A DNA stretch of 64,000 bases from Kocuria flava. Its GTDB lineage: Bacteria > Actinomycetota > Actinomycetes > Actinomycetales > Micrococcaceae. The stretch spans positions 3,100,001 through 3,164,000 of the forward strand of contig NZ_CP013254.1 of NCBI RefSeq assembly GCF_001482365.1, in the 5' to 3' direction. The notes under the pieces were generated by a model. That model ran no database searches. It worked only from the letters and a program-made list of their open reading frames with translations, and had not been told where the DNA came from. The stretch's first letter is position 1. Each line of letters starts with the position of its first letter. The position numbers were made by a program, and so were the translations under genes. This document shows, piece after piece, positions 19,129 to 28,074 of the stretch.

Positions 19129-20058
19129 CTACGCGGGGGGCGGCTGCGCGGGGTCCCGCCGGGCGCGCGTCGCCCGGGCGCGCTCGGCGACCGCGGCGTC
19201 CTCCGGGTAGCGGACCTCCTCGAGGACGAGCGGGTGGGGCGGTGCCATGAGGATGCGGGCGTCGCGCACCCGGTCGGCCAGCCGCTCCCCCAGCCAGCCG
19301 GTGGCCTCCCGGCCGGCGCCGACGCGCACGGCGGCGCCCACGACCGAGCGGACCATGTGGTGGCAGAAGGCGTCCGCCTCCAGGCCGAGGACCACGAGCC
19401 CGGCGGGGTCCCGCTCGACCGAGGCCGCGAGCACCTCGCGCACGGTGGTGGCGCCCTCGCGGGGGCGGCAGAAGGCGAGGAAGTCGTGCAGGCCCAGCAG
19501 CTCCTGCAGCGCCGCGGCCATCGCCGGGACGTCGAGGACGTCGGGGGTCCACCAGGTCAGGTGCCGGGTGAGCGGGTCGAGACCGCCGGCGCCGTCGTCG
19601 ATCCGGTAGCTGTACCGGCGGGCGACCGCCGAGAAGCGGGCGTCGAAGCCGGGGGGTGCCTCGCGCGCCGAGCGCACGACGACCGCGCCCGGGCACTCCG
19701 CCAGCCCCGCCGCGCGGCGGCCCCGGCCCAGGACGTGGCCGAGGGTCCCGGTCAGCCGCCGCACGAGCGCGTCCCCCGGGTCCTCGGCGCGCCCCCGGGC
19801 CAGGCCCGTCCACTCGGCGGCGCCGAGGTCGAGGTGGACGACCTGCCCGCGGGCGTGCACCCCCGCGTCCGTGCGCCCGGCGACGACGACGCGCACGGGC
19901 CGGCGCACGAGCAGCGCGAGGGCGTCCTCGAGGGCGCCCTGGACGGTGGGCCGTCCCGGCTGGCGCGCCCACCCCGAGAAGGGGGCGCCGTCGTAGGCCA
20001 GGTCCAGGCGCACGCGCACGGCGTGGGGGTCCGGGCCGGCGGCGGGCAGTGCGGTCAC
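19129..20058 (-). CDS. truA: tRNA pseudouridine(38-40) synthase TruA
   Basis: Isomerises uridines 38-40 in tRNA anticodon arms. The product is 309 residues with a GTG start, preceded by GGAG about 8 nt upstream. LDLAYDGAPFSGWARQPGRPT (near 19-39) and the catalytic-Asp motif VAGRTDAGVHARGQV (near 60) are clear. YSYRIDDG and FCHHMVRSVVGAAVRVGAG follow. It lies downstream of rplQ but beyond that operon's terminator; cotranscription by readthrough is possible. Confidence 0.96.
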   Translation of the reverse strand: MTALPAAGPDPHAVRVRLDLAYDGAPFSGWARQPGRPTVQGALEDALALLVRRPVRVVVAGRTDAGVHARGQVVHLDLGAAEWTGLARGRAEDPGDALVRRLTGTLGHVLGRGRRAAGLAECPGAVVVRSAREAPPGFDARFSAVARRYSYRIDDGAGGLDPLTRHLTWWTPDVLDVPAMAAALQELLGLHDFLAFCRPREGATTVREVLAASVERDPAGLVVLGLEADAFCHHMVRSVVGAAVRVGAGREATGWLGERLADRVRDARILMAPPHPLVLEEVRYPEDAAVAERARATRARRDPAQPPPA

Positions 20059-20136
20059 GGTGCGGCTCCAGGGGTCTCGGGGCGGGTCCGGGGGCCCGCC
20101 GGGGGCGTGCGGGGGGGGCAGGCCCGGGCACGGCGA

Positions 20137-20165
20137 CGCCGCCGGGGACGGTGTCCCCGGCGGCG
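20137..20165 (-). terminator. Terminator after rplQ
   Basis: A perfect 12-bp stem (arms 20137-20148 and 20154-20165, 5-nt loop) starts 22 nt past the rplQ stop, ending the infA-rpoA-rplQ operon. Confidence 0.8.
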
Positions 20166-20187
20166 TGCTCGGTGCGGTCGGCTCGGC

Positions 20188-20949
20188 TCAGCGCAGCTTC
20201 TGCGCGGCGGCACCGCCGGCCGGCTGGAAGCCGGCGGCCTCGGCGCTGGCCGGGGAGTCGAACCAGATCTCGGCGGTGGTGCCCGCGTACCAGCGCGAAC
20301 CGGGCACGTGGTACTTCATCGAGTTCTTGTTGCCCTTGACGTCGAAGCCCTCCGGGGCCTCGCCGGACTCCAGCGGCGCGTGCGAGCCGGGGAACTCCGC
20401 CTCCGCGTTCTCGGCGGCGACGGCGGCGGCCTCCTCGGAGCCCACCTCCGGGGCCTGCTCCTGCGCGGGGATCTCCTCGGCGGCGACGTCCTCGGCGGTG
20501 GAGCCGGCCGGGGTGTCGACCGGCGCGGCCGGGGCGGGGGCGGCCTTCTCGGTGGCCCGCTCGGCCTCGGCGACGGTCGCCTTGGTCGCGACGGGCTCCA
20601 TGACGAGCTCGATCACGGCCATGGGGGCGTTGTCGCCCTTGCGGTTGCCGATCTTGGTGATGCGCGTGTAGCCGCCGTTGCGGTCCTCCATCGCCGAGGC
20701 GATGGTGGTGAACAGCTCGTGCACCACGGACTTGTCGGACAGCTGGGCGAGCACCCGGCGGCGGGCCGCCAGGTCACCGCGCTTGGCGAAGGTGATCAGG
20801 CGCTCGGCGTAGGGGCGCATCCGCTTGGCCTTGGTGACCGTGGTGGTGATGCGCTTGTGCTCGAACAGCTGCTGGGACAGGTTGGCCAGCATCAGGCGCT
20901 CGTGGGCGGGGCCGCCTCCGAGACGGGGACCCTTGGTGGGAGTAGGCAT
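20188..20949 (-). CDS. rplQ: 50S ribosomal protein L17 with C-terminal accessory (sunset-like) domain
   Basis: Residues 1 to about 118 are a normal L17 (MPTPTKGPRLGGGPAHERLM, TVTKAKRMRPYAERLI, MEDRNGGYTRI). The protein is 253 residues, twice the E. coli length (127). An Ala/Glu/Pro-rich acidic linker (about 120-190) leads to a compact module with GFDVKGNKNSMKYHVPG, RWYAGTTAEIWFDS and AEAAGFQPAGG. This matches what I know as the sunset domain, found on varied actinobacterial proteins. It resembles the small Ada/nuclease-tail fold but lacks its cysteines. AGGAG precedes the ATG. Last gene of the operon. Confidence 0.93.
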   Translation of the reverse strand: MPTPTKGPRLGGGPAHERLMLANLSQQLFEHKRITTTVTKAKRMRPYAERLITFAKRGDLAARRRVLAQLSDKSVVHELFTTIASAMEDRNGGYTRITKIGNRKGDNAPMAVIELVMEPVATKATVAEAERATEKAAPAPAAPVDTPAGSTAEDVAAEEIPAQEQAPEVGSEEAAAVAAENAEAEFPGSHAPLESGEAPEGFDVKGNKNSMKYHVPGSRWYAGTTAEIWFDSPASAEAAGFQPAGGAAAQKLR

Positions 20950-21016
20950 GGTTGTTGATCTCCTGGAAGGTCGTCCCCTCCGGGCCCAGGACCCGGCGGG
21001 ACTTCAGAGGGAAGGA

Positions 21017-22024
21017 TTACTGGTCGACGTCGTCGAACGGGTTCTCGTCGTCGATCGCGGCGGCGCGGGCGGCGAGGTCGAAACCGGGGGGCGAGTCCTT
21101 GAGGGAGAGGCCCAGGTCGACGAGCTTGGCCTTGACCTCGTCGATGGACTTCGCGCCGAAGTTGCGGATGTCCATCAGGTCCGCCTCGGAGCGGCCGACG
21201 AGCTCGCCCACGGTGTGGATGCCCTCGCGCTTGAGGCAGTTGTAGGACCGCACGGTCAGCTCGAGGTCCTCGATCGGCAGGGCCATGTCGGCGGCCATCG
21301 CGGCGTCGGTCGGCGAGGGGCCGATCTCGATGCCCTCGGCGGCCGCGTTCAGCTCGCGGGCCAGGCCGAAGAGCTCGACCAGGGTGGTGCCGGCGGAGGC
21401 GACGGCGTCCCGCGGGGAGATGGCCTCCTTGGTCTCCACGTCCAGGACCAGCTTGTCGAAGTCGGTGCGCTGCTCGACGCGGGTGGCCTCCACGCGGAAG
21501 GTCACCTTGAGCACCGGGGAGTAGATGGAGTCGACCGGGATCCGGCCGATCTCCGCGTCCCCGGCCTTGTTCTGCGCCGCCGAGACGTAGCCGCGGCCCC
21601 GCTCGATGGTCAGCTCGAGCTCGAGCTGGCCCTTCGCGTTGAGGGTGGCGATGTGCAGGTCCGGGTTGTGGATCTCCACACCGGCCGGGGCCGTGATGTC
21701 CGCCGCGGTCACGACGCCGGGACCCTGCTTGCGCAGGTAGGCGACGACCGGCTCGTCCTGCTCCGAGGAGACGGCGAGCTTCTTGATGTTGAGGATGATC
21801 TCGGTGACGTCCTCCTTGACACCCTCCACGGTGGAGAACTCGTGGAGCACCCCGTCGATGCGGATGCTGGTCACGGCAGCACCCGGGATCGAGGACAGCA
21901 GGGTGCGGCGGAGGGAGTTGCCGAGGGTGTAGCCGAAGCCGGGCTCGAGGGGTTCGATCACGAAGCGGGACCGGTTCTCGGCCACGACCTCTTCCGAGAG
22001 GGTGGGGCGCTGTGCGATGAGCAC
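21017..22024 (-). CDS. rpoA: DNA-directed RNA polymerase subunit alpha
   Basis: Scaffold for RNA polymerase assembly. The product is 335 residues with a GTG start (MLIAQRPTLSEEVV) preceded by AAAGGA. The N-terminal domain has EPLEPGFGYTLGNSLRRTLL (near 27-46). The C-terminal domain (near 255-320) has EDLELTVRSYNCLKREGI, VGELVGRSEADLM and NFGAKSIDEVK, which contact UP elements and activators. Confidence 0.98.
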   Translation of the reverse strand: MLIAQRPTLSEEVVAENRSRFVIEPLEPGFGYTLGNSLRRTLLSSIPGAAVTSIRIDGVLHEFSTVEGVKEDVTEIILNIKKLAVSSEQDEPVVAYLRKQGPGVVTAADITAPAGVEIHNPDLHIATLNAKGQLELELTIERGRGYVSAAQNKAGDAEIGRIPVDSIYSPVLKVTFRVEATRVEQRTDFDKLVLDVETKEAISPRDAVASAGTTLVELFGLARELNAAAEGIEIGPSPTDAAMAADMALPIEDLELTVRSYNCLKREGIHTVGELVGRSEADLMDIRNFGAKSIDEVKAKLVDLGLSLKDSPPGFDLAARAAAIDDENPFDDVDQ

Positions 22025-22127
22025 TGATGTTTCCTTTCAGCGGGCATCCGCCATATGACGACCGCAGGTGGTGGAAAACAGTTGGTGGGTGCGGACCGGT
22101 GCCCGGTCCGGTGTCGGCGCGCTCGCA

Positions 22128-22532
22128 TCAGACGCGGCGGCGCTTCGGCGGGCGGCACCCGTTGTGCGCGCTCGGGGTGACGTCCGAGATCGAGCCGACC
22201 TCGAGGCCGGTGGCCTGGAGGGAGCGGATGGCGGTCTCGCGCCCGGAGCCCGGGCCCTTGACGAACACGTCCACCTTGCGCACGCCGTGCTCCTGCGCGC
22301 GCTTGGCGGCGGCCTCGGCGGCCATCTGGGCGGCGAACGGGGTGGACTTGCGCGACCCCTTGAACCCCATCTCGCCGGCGGAGGACCAGGAGAGGACGGC
22401 GCCGGTGGGGTCGGTGATGGTGACGATGGTGTTGTTGAACGTCGACTTGATGTGGGCCTGGCCCTGGACGATGTTCTTCTTGTCCTTGCGACGGGGCTTG
22501 CGTGCAGCCGCTGCGCGAGTCTTCGGGGGCAT
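22128..22532 (-). CDS. rpsK: 30S ribosomal protein S11
   Basis: Platform protein near the mRNA exit. The product is 134 residues. A basic N-terminus (RAAAARKPRRKDKKN) precedes GQAHIKSTFNNTIVTITD and GPGSGRETAIRSLQATGLEV; the end reads CRPPKRRRV. AGGAG lies before the ATG. Cotranscribed with rpsM and rpoA. Confidence 0.98.
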   Translation of the reverse strand: MPPKTRAAAARKPRRKDKKNIVQGQAHIKSTFNNTIVTITDPTGAVLSWSSAGEMGFKGSRKSTPFAAQMAAEAAAKRAQEHGVRKVDVFVKGPGSGRETAIRSLQATGLEVGSISDVTPSAHNGCRPPKRRRV

Positions 22533-22625
22533 GGAGATCTCCTACGAGGTGTTCAGGAAGAGCGGTGAAGAGCGGGGTGGTGCCGCTCGGGGGACGCCGG
22601 GTCCCGGTGCACGAGCGGCAGCGGG

Positions 22626-22994
22626 CTACTTCTTCTTGCCGGCGACCGTGCGCTTGGGACCCTTGCGGGTGCGCGCGTTGGTCTTCGTGCGCTGTCCGTG
22701 CACCGGCAGGCCGCGGCGGTGGCGCAGGCCCTGGTAGCTGCCGATCTCGACCTTGCGGCGGATGTCGGCGGCGACCTCGCGTCGCAGGTCGCCCTCGACC
22801 TTGTAGTTGCCCTCGATGTAGTCGCGCAGCTCGACGAGCTGGGCGTCGGTGAGCTCGCGCACGCGCAGGTCGCCCGAGATGCCCGTGGCCTCGAGGGTGT
22901 CCAGCGCGCGGGTGCGTCCCACGCCGTAGATGTAGGTGAGCGCTACTTCCAGCCGCTTCTCACGGGGAAGGTCAACGCCAGCGAGACGTGCCAT
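22626..22994 (-). CDS. rpsM: 30S ribosomal protein S13
   Basis: Head protein of the 30S subunit contacting the P-site tRNA and 50S bridge. The product is 122 residues from MARLAGVDLPREKRLEVAL. The motifs ALTYIYGVGRTRA, YQGLRHRRGLPVHGQRTKTNART and the basic end VAGKKK are typical. Longer in-frame starts upstream are not conserved. Confidence 0.98.
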   Translation of the reverse strand: MARLAGVDLPREKRLEVALTYIYGVGRTRALDTLEATGISGDLRVRELTDAQLVELRDYIEGNYKVEGDLRREVAADIRRKVEIGSYQGLRHRRGLPVHGQRTKTNARTRKGPKRTVAGKKK

Positions 22995-23161
22995 GTCGGC
23001 GGTTCTCCTTGTTCTTCTCCAGAGGTCTTCAGCATCGCTGTCCGGTCGGGACGTCGCCGTCCGCCGGTCCCCGGCCTCTGTTCCCGGGGGCACCCGCCCG
23101 GATCCCTCCGGTCGGGAGCGGTGCCTTGTCTAATCCACTTGCGTGGGGCAGCTCGGGCGGA

Positions 23162-23275
23162 TCAGCCCTGGCGCTGCTTGTGGCGCGGGTTCTCGCAGAT
23201 CACCATGACCCGGCCGTTGCGCCGGATCACCTTGCACTTGTCGCAGATCGGCTTCACGCTCGGCTGAACCTTCAT
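23162..23275 (-). CDS. rpmJ: 50S ribosomal protein L36
   Basis: A 37-residue zinc-ribbon ribosomal protein: MKVQPSVKPICDKCKVIRRN and then GRVMVICENPRHKQRQG. The three Cys and one His zinc ligands are present (C11, C14, C27, H32), so this is the zinc-binding C+ form. It sits between infA and rpsM, its conserved position. Confidence 0.97.
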   Translation of the reverse strand: MKVQPSVKPICDKCKVIRRNGRVMVICENPRHKQRQG

Positions 23276-23327
23276 CGCATTCCTTCGCGTCGTTCTCTCG
23301 AGTGGCGGCGGCCGGCGGCCGCCGGTC

Positions 23328-23549
23328 CTACTTGTAGCGGTAGACGATACGACCGCGGGTGAGGTCGTACGGGCTCAGCTCCACCACCACGCGGTCCTCG
23401 GGAAGGATCCGGATGTAGTGCTGGCGCATCTTGCCGGAGATGTGGGCGAGCACCAGGTGACCGTTGTTCAGCTCAACGCGGAACATCGCGTTGGGCAGAG
23501 CCTCGACCACAGTGCCCTCGATCTCGATGACTCCGTCTTTCTTGGCCAT
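23328..23549 (-). CDS. infA: Translation initiation factor IF-1
   Basis: Binds the 30S A site during initiation. The product is 73 residues (MAKKDGVIEIEGTVVEALPN), one S1/OB fold with HISGKMRQHYIRILPEDRV and the C-terminus GRIVYRYK. GGAGG lies a few bases before the ATG. First gene of infA-rpmJ-rpsM-rpsK-rpoA-rplQ. Confidence 0.98.
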   Translation of the reverse strand: MAKKDGVIEIEGTVVEALPNAMFRVELNNGHLVLAHISGKMRQHYIRILPEDRVVVELSPYDLTRGRIVYRYK

Positions 23550-23725
23550 ATCCTCCGCTAACTTCAGGGGCCCGCCGCCGGGGCGCCGGGCAGGGTTCGG
23601 GTGTTCTTGATCGTTAAACGCCGCAGCGGACCAGGGCGCGCGCACCATCACCGTTCGAAGGAGCGGGAGGGATCGGCGTGGTCCGGACAGTGCGGAATCG
23701 CTGGAGCACAGACAACCAACAGAAC

Positions 23726-23755
23726 ACTCTACGGCATGGGGCGGGTGCGCCGCAA
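23726..23755 (-). promoter_or_regulatory. Promoter of the infA-rpoA-rplQ operon
   Basis: Minus-strand -35 TTGCGG (23750-23755) and -10 TAGAGT (23726-23731) with an 18-bp spacer. Transcription would start near 23719, giving an infA leader of about 170 nt. The -35 box abuts the rlmN terminator. Confidence 0.65.
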
Positions 23756-23800
23756 CGCCGGTGCGCCGGGAGCACCGGCGGTGCCCCCGGCGCACCGGCG
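23756..23800 (-). terminator. Terminator after rlmN
   Basis: A 15-bp perfect stem (23756-23770 with 23786-23800) encloses a smaller GCACC/GGTGC hairpin. It starts 22 nt past the rlmN stop and ends exactly at the -35 box of the infA promoter. Confidence 0.8.
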
Positions 23801-23822
23801 CGGCGGGCCGGGCGGAGGGGGC

Positions 23823-24971
23823 TCAGGCGGTCGCGGCGAGCTGGCCGCAGGCGCCGTCGATGTCGGAGCCGCGGGTGTCGCGCACGGTCGTGGGGATGCC
23901 GTGGGCGCGCAGGCGCTCCACGAAGTTCTGCTCGACCCCGAGCCGGGACGCGGTCCACTTCGACCCGGGGGTCGGGTTCAGCGGGATGGGGTTGACGTGC
24001 ACCCAGCCGGTGCCGCGGGCGTTGAGCTTCTCCCCCAGCAGGTCGGCCCGCCAGCCGTGGTCGTTGATGTCCCGGATGAGCGCGTACTCGATGGAGACCC
24101 GCCGGCCGGTGACGTCGTAGTAGTCGCGGGCGGCGTCGAGGGCCTCGTCGACCTTCCACCGGGTGTTGATGGGGATCAGCTCGTCGCGCAGCTCGTCGTC
24201 GGGCGCGTGCAGGGACAGCGCCAGGGTGACGGGCAGCTTCTCCCGGGTGAACCGGCGGATCCCCGGCACGAGGCCCACCGTGGACATCGTGATCCCGCGG
24301 GCGGAGATGCCCAGGCCCTCCGGGGAGGGGTCGACGAGGCGGTGCACGGCGCCGAGGGTCGCCTTGTAGTTGGCCAGGGCCTCCCCCATGCCCATGAACA
24401 CGATGTTGGACACCCGCAGCGGCTCCTGCTCGGCGCGGCCCACCCGGCCCCCGCGCAGCAGGCGCGCGCCCTGGACGACCTGTTCGACGATCTCGGCGGT
24501 GGAGAGGTTGCGGGTCAGCCCGGCCTGGCCCGTGGCGCAGAACGGGCAGTTCATCCCGCACCCGGCCTGGGAGGAGATGCACATGGTCACCCGGTTCGGG
24601 TAGCGCATGAGCACCGACTCGACCATCGCGCCGTCGAAGAGGCGGTGGACGGTCTTCAGGGTGGCGCCGCCGTCGGCCTCGAGGGTGCGGACCGGGCTCA
24701 GCAGCGGGGGCATCGCCCGGGCGACGAGCTCGGCGCGGCCCTCCGCCGGCAGGTCGGTCATGTCCTCCGGGTCGGTGGCCAGGCGGTCGAAGTAGTGCCG
24801 CGAGAGCTGGCCCGCGCGGAACGGCTTGTGGCCGAGCTCGGCGAGGAACTCGCGCCGGCCGGCCAGGTCGAAGTCGGCCAGGTGCCGGGGCGGCTTGCCG
24901 CGGCGGGGCGCGGTGAAGGTCAGCTGGCCGGGCTCGGGTCGGACGGTGAGCTCGAGCGGGGTCTCGGGCAC
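23823..24971 (-). CDS. rlmN: 23S rRNA (adenine-2503-C2)-methyltransferase RlmN
   Basis: Radical-SAM enzyme methylating A2503 in 23S rRNA and A37 in some tRNAs. The product is 382 residues from a GTG at 24971 with AGGAG upstream. The 4Fe-4S motif CGMNCPFC is near residue 140. VFMGMGEALANY and LALSLHAPDDELR follow. GSDIDGACGQLA near the C-terminus supplies the catalytic methyl-carrying Cys. Cfr-type resistance enzymes are a relative, but length and genomic position fit RlmN. Probably cotranscribed with map, 47 nt upstream. Confidence 0.96.
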   Translation of the reverse strand: MPETPLELTVRPEPGQLTFTAPRRGKPPRHLADFDLAGRREFLAELGHKPFRAGQLSRHYFDRLATDPEDMTDLPAEGRAELVARAMPPLLSPVRTLEADGGATLKTVHRLFDGAMVESVLMRYPNRVTMCISSQAGCGMNCPFCATGQAGLTRNLSTAEIVEQVVQGARLLRGGRVGRAEQEPLRVSNIVFMGMGEALANYKATLGAVHRLVDPSPEGLGISARGITMSTVGLVPGIRRFTREKLPVTLALSLHAPDDELRDELIPINTRWKVDEALDAARDYYDVTGRRVSIEYALIRDINDHGWRADLLGEKLNARGTGWVHVNPIPLNPTPGSKWTASRLGVEQNFVERLRAHGIPTTVRDTRGSDIDGACGQLAATA

Positions 24972-25018
24972 GGGCTTCTCCTCGCGGGACGGGGTCGGTC
25001 GGGGCGGCGCGGTGGGGC

Positions 25019-25849
25019 TCAGTCCTCGGGCACCGGGACGGGGGTGACGCCCAGGGGCTCGAGCTCCGAGGCGCCGCCGTCCTCGGCGGTGAGCACCCAG
25101 ATGCCGTCGGGGTGCAGGGCGACGGAGTGCTCCCACTGGCTGGAGCGGGCCCCGTCGGTGGTGACGACGGTCCAGTCGTCCTCCAGCACCCGCGTGCCGA
25201 TGCCGCCGCGCACGAGCATGGGCTCGATCGCGAGCGCCATCCCGGCGCGCAGGCGCGGCCCGCGGTCGTTGCTGCGGAAGTTCAGGACGTCGGGGGCCAT
25301 GTGCATCTTGGAACCGATCCCGTGGCCCACGTATTCCTCGAGGATCCCGAAGCGGTGGCCGGAGACCTCGCGCACGTAGTCCTCCACGGCCGCCCCGATG
25401 TCCCCGACGTGCGTGCCGGTGGCGACGGCGGCGATCCCGCGCCACATCGCCCGGCGGGTGGTCTCCGACAGCTCGGCGTCGGCGGGGTCGGGCCGGCCCA
25501 GCAGGACGGTGCGCGCGGAGTCCCCGTGCCAGCCGTCGACGATCGCCCCGCCGTCGATCGAGAGGATGTCGCCCTCCTCCAGCACCTGCTCGCCGGGGAT
25601 GCCGTGGACGACGACCTCGTTGACGGACACGCACACGGTGGCCGGGTAGCCGAAGTAGCCGAGGAAGTTGGACGTCGCCCCGTGCTCGTCGAGCACGGCG
25701 CGGAATGCGGCGTCGAGGTCCGCGGTGGTCGCCCCGGGCACGGCGGCGGCCACGGCGGCGTCGAGGGCGCGCGAGGTCACCACCCCGGCGCGGCGCATGG
25801 TGCGCAGCTGGGCGTTGGTCTTGTACTCGATCCGGCGGCGGCCGAACAT
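25019..25849 (-). CDS. map: Type I methionine aminopeptidase
   Basis: Removes N-terminal Met from nascent proteins. The product is 276 residues from the ATG at 25849, with AAGGA upstream. Metal ligands are visible in LSIDGGAIVDGWHGDSART (two Asp), YVGHGIGSKMHM (His), AIEPML (Glu) and QWEHSVAL (Glu). There is no N-terminal zinc-finger extension. It follows adk in the usual secY-adk-map order. Confidence 0.97.
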   Translation of the reverse strand: MFGRRRIEYKTNAQLRTMRRAGVVTSRALDAAVAAAVPGATTADLDAAFRAVLDEHGATSNFLGYFGYPATVCVSVNEVVVHGIPGEQVLEEGDILSIDGGAIVDGWHGDSARTVLLGRPDPADAELSETTRRAMWRGIAAVATGTHVGDIGAAVEDYVREVSGHRFGILEEYVGHGIGSKMHMAPDVLNFRSNDRGPRLRAGMALAIEPMLVRGGIGTRVLEDDWTVVTTDGARSSQWEHSVALHPDGIWVLTAEDGGASELEPLGVTPVPVPED

Positions 25850-25960
25850 GCGGTGGTCCTTCCCGTCCGCCCGGCCCCGGGGTCCGGGGGCGGCGGGCGT
25901 GGTGTTAAACGTGAGACCCCCGGGGGTGCCCGGGGGCGTCACGGCGTGGGGCGGGGCTGC

Positions 25961-26524
25961 TCAGGCGAGCGCCGCCATGATGCGCCGGGTGACCTCGTCG
26001 ACGGTGCCGAGTCCGTCGACCTCGCGCACGAGGCCGCGCTGGGCGTAGAGGTCGACGACGACGGCCGTCTCGGCGTCGTAGACGTCGAGACGGTGGCGGA
26101 TGACGTCCTCGGTGTCGTCGGTGCGCCCCTCCTTCTGGGCGCGGCCGAGCAGGCGCTGGACGAGCTCCTCGTTGTCGGCCGTCAGCTGGAGCACGACGTC
26201 GAGCTCCTGGCCCAGCTCCTGCAGGATCCCGTCCAGCTCCTCCACCTGCGCGGCGTTGCGCGGGTAGCCGTCGAGCAGGAACCCCTCGGCGGTGTCGCCC
26301 TCCCCCAGGCGCTCCCGCACCATGCGGTTGGTCACCGAGTCCGGCACGAGGTCCCCGGCGTCGATGTAGCGCTTGGCCTCCTGGCCCAGCGGGGTCTGCG
26401 CCTTGATGTTGGCGCGGAAGATGTCGCCGGTGGAGATCGCCGGCACGCCCAGCTCCTCCGAGATGCGCACGGCCTGGGTGCCCTTGCCGGCCCCCGGCGG
26501 GCCGATGATGAGCATGCGGGTCAT
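25961..26524 (-). CDS. adk: Adenylate kinase
   Basis: AMP + ATP to 2 ADP. The product is 187 residues. The P-loop GPPGAGKGTQ is at 8-17, ISTGDIFRANI binds AMP, and LLDGYPRN is conserved. The LID is the short form (GRAQKEGRTDDTEDVIRHRL) without zinc cysteines, typical of actinobacteria. AAGGAG precedes the ATG at 26524; an ATG three codons later is less well placed. 67 nt downstream of secY. Confidence 0.97.
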   Translation of the reverse strand: MTRMLIIGPPGAGKGTQAVRISEELGVPAISTGDIFRANIKAQTPLGQEAKRYIDAGDLVPDSVTNRMVRERLGEGDTAEGFLLDGYPRNAAQVEELDGILQELGQELDVVLQLTADNEELVQRLLGRAQKEGRTDDTEDVIRHRLDVYDAETAVVVDLYAQRGLVREVDGLGTVDEVTRRIMAALA

Positions 26525-26591
26525 GAGGTCTCCTTGCGGTCGGGAACGGGTGCGGGCCCAGTCTAGCGGCCGGACCCGCACCGGCCCGGGC

Positions 26592-27902
26592 TCAGCGCAG
26601 CAGGCCCTCGTAGTGGCGCTGCTGGAGCTGGGCCTCGATCTGCTTCACCGTGTCCAGCCCGACGCCCACCATGATCAGCAGGGACGGCCCGCCGAAGGGG
26701 AAGTTCTGGTTGGCGTCGACCATCACGAGGGCGATCAGCGGGATCATCGACACGATCCCCAGGTACAGGGCGCCGGGGAAGGTGATGCGGGTCAGCACGT
26801 ACTGCAGGTAGCGCTCGGTGGGCCGGCCCGCGCGGATGCCCGGGATGAAGCCGCCGTAGCGCTTCATGTTGTTGGAGACCTCCTCCGGGTTGAACGTGAT
26901 GGACACGTAGAAGTACGTGAAGAACACGATCATGAGGAAGTACAGCACCATGTAGACCGGGTGGTCGCCGGTGACGAGGTAGGTGTTGATCCAGGTGACC
27001 CACCCGGGGATGTCCGTGCCGGTCTCGGGCATCCCGAACTGCGCCAGCATGCCCGGGAGCATGAGCATGGAGGAGGCGAAGATGATCGGGATGACCCCGG
27101 CCATGTTCACCTTCAGGGGGATGTAGGTCGTGGTGCCGCCGATGGTGCGCCGGCCCACCATGCGCTTGGCGTACTGGACGGGCACGCGCCGCTGCGACTG
27201 CTCGACGAAGACCACGCACGTGATCACGACGAGGCCCACGGCCAGCACGGCGAGGAACACGCCCCACCCCTTGGTGCGCAGGATGTCGCCGAGGGCGGAG
27301 GGGAAGGTCGCGGCGATCGAGGTGAAGATCAGCAGCGACATCCCGTTGCCGACGCCCTTCTCGGTGATGCGCTCGCCGAGCCACATGATGATCGCGGTGC
27401 CGGCGGTCATGGTGATCACCATGATGACGACCGTGAGGATCGTGTCGTCCGGGATCACCGGCAGCGGGCAGTCCCCCAGCAGGGCGCCGGAGCGGGCCAG
27501 GGAGACGATCGTGGTCGCGTTGAGCAGCGCCAGGCCGATCGTGAGGTAGCGGGTGTACTGGGTCAGCTTCGTCTGCCCCTGCGCGCCCTCCTCGTGCAGC
27601 TCCTGGAAGCGCGGGATGACGACCCGCAGCAGCTGGGTGATGATGCTCGCGGTGATGTAGGGCATCACGCCCAGGGCGAAGACCGACAGCTGCAGCAGGG
27701 CGCCGCCGCTGAAGAGGTTGACCATGTCGTAGATCCCGCCCGTGGTGGTCCCGAGGGCGAGGCACTGCTGGACGTTGCCGTAGTCCACCCCGGGGGCGGG
27801 GACGAAGGTGCCCAGGCGGTAGAGCACGATGAGGCCGAGGGTGATCCCCAGCTTGCGTCGCAGGTCGGGCGTTCGCAACGCCCGGCCGAAAGCGCTGAGC
27901 AC
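26592..27902 (-). CDS. secY: Preprotein translocase subunit SecY
   Basis: Channel subunit of the SecYEG translocon in the cytoplasmic membrane. The product is 436 residues with about ten membrane segments. The start is a GTG (MLSAFGRALRTPDLRRKLG) just after a very strong AGGAGG; an ATG two bases upstream is out of frame. LYRLGTFVPAPGVD, SIITQLLRVVIPRFQEL, and the C-terminal region with FVPGIRAGRPTERYL-like sequence (FIPGIRAGRPTERYLQ) are diagnostic. It is transcribed separately from the spc operon, because two hairpins follow rplO and a new -10 box follows those. Confidence 0.97.
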   Translation of the reverse strand: MLSAFGRALRTPDLRRKLGITLGLIVLYRLGTFVPAPGVDYGNVQQCLALGTTTGGIYDMVNLFSGGALLQLSVFALGVMPYITASIITQLLRVVIPRFQELHEEGAQGQTKLTQYTRYLTIGLALLNATTIVSLARSGALLGDCPLPVIPDDTILTVVIMVITMTAGTAIIMWLGERITEKGVGNGMSLLIFTSIAATFPSALGDILRTKGWGVFLAVLAVGLVVITCVVFVEQSQRRVPVQYAKRMVGRRTIGGTTTYIPLKVNMAGVIPIIFASSMLMLPGMLAQFGMPETGTDIPGWVTWINTYLVTGDHPVYMVLYFLMIVFFTYFYVSITFNPEEVSNNMKRYGGFIPGIRAGRPTERYLQYVLTRITFPGALYLGIVSMIPLIALVMVDANQNFPFGGPSLLIMVGVGLDTVKQIEAQLQQRHYEGLLR

Positions 27903-28012
27903 ATGTCCTCCTAGAGAGACGGGTCCGACCGGCGTCCGGCCGCGGGGGGTGGGGAGTTCGGGAGCGCGGTCCCGGGGTCCGCGCGCGACGGGCACGGACG
28001 ACCCTGCGCGCC

Positions 28013-28018
28013 AGTCTA
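28013..28018 (-). promoter_or_regulatory. Putative secY-adk-map promoter -10 box
   Basis: TAGACT (minus strand) lies about 110 nt before secY and after the spc terminators. It is identical to the rpoB and coaA -10 boxes. No -35 consensus is visible. Confidence 0.5.
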
Positions 28019-28074
28019 ACGAACGCGCCGGTGCCCGGCCCTCCGGGTCCCGGCGCGCCGGCGCACCCGGGACG

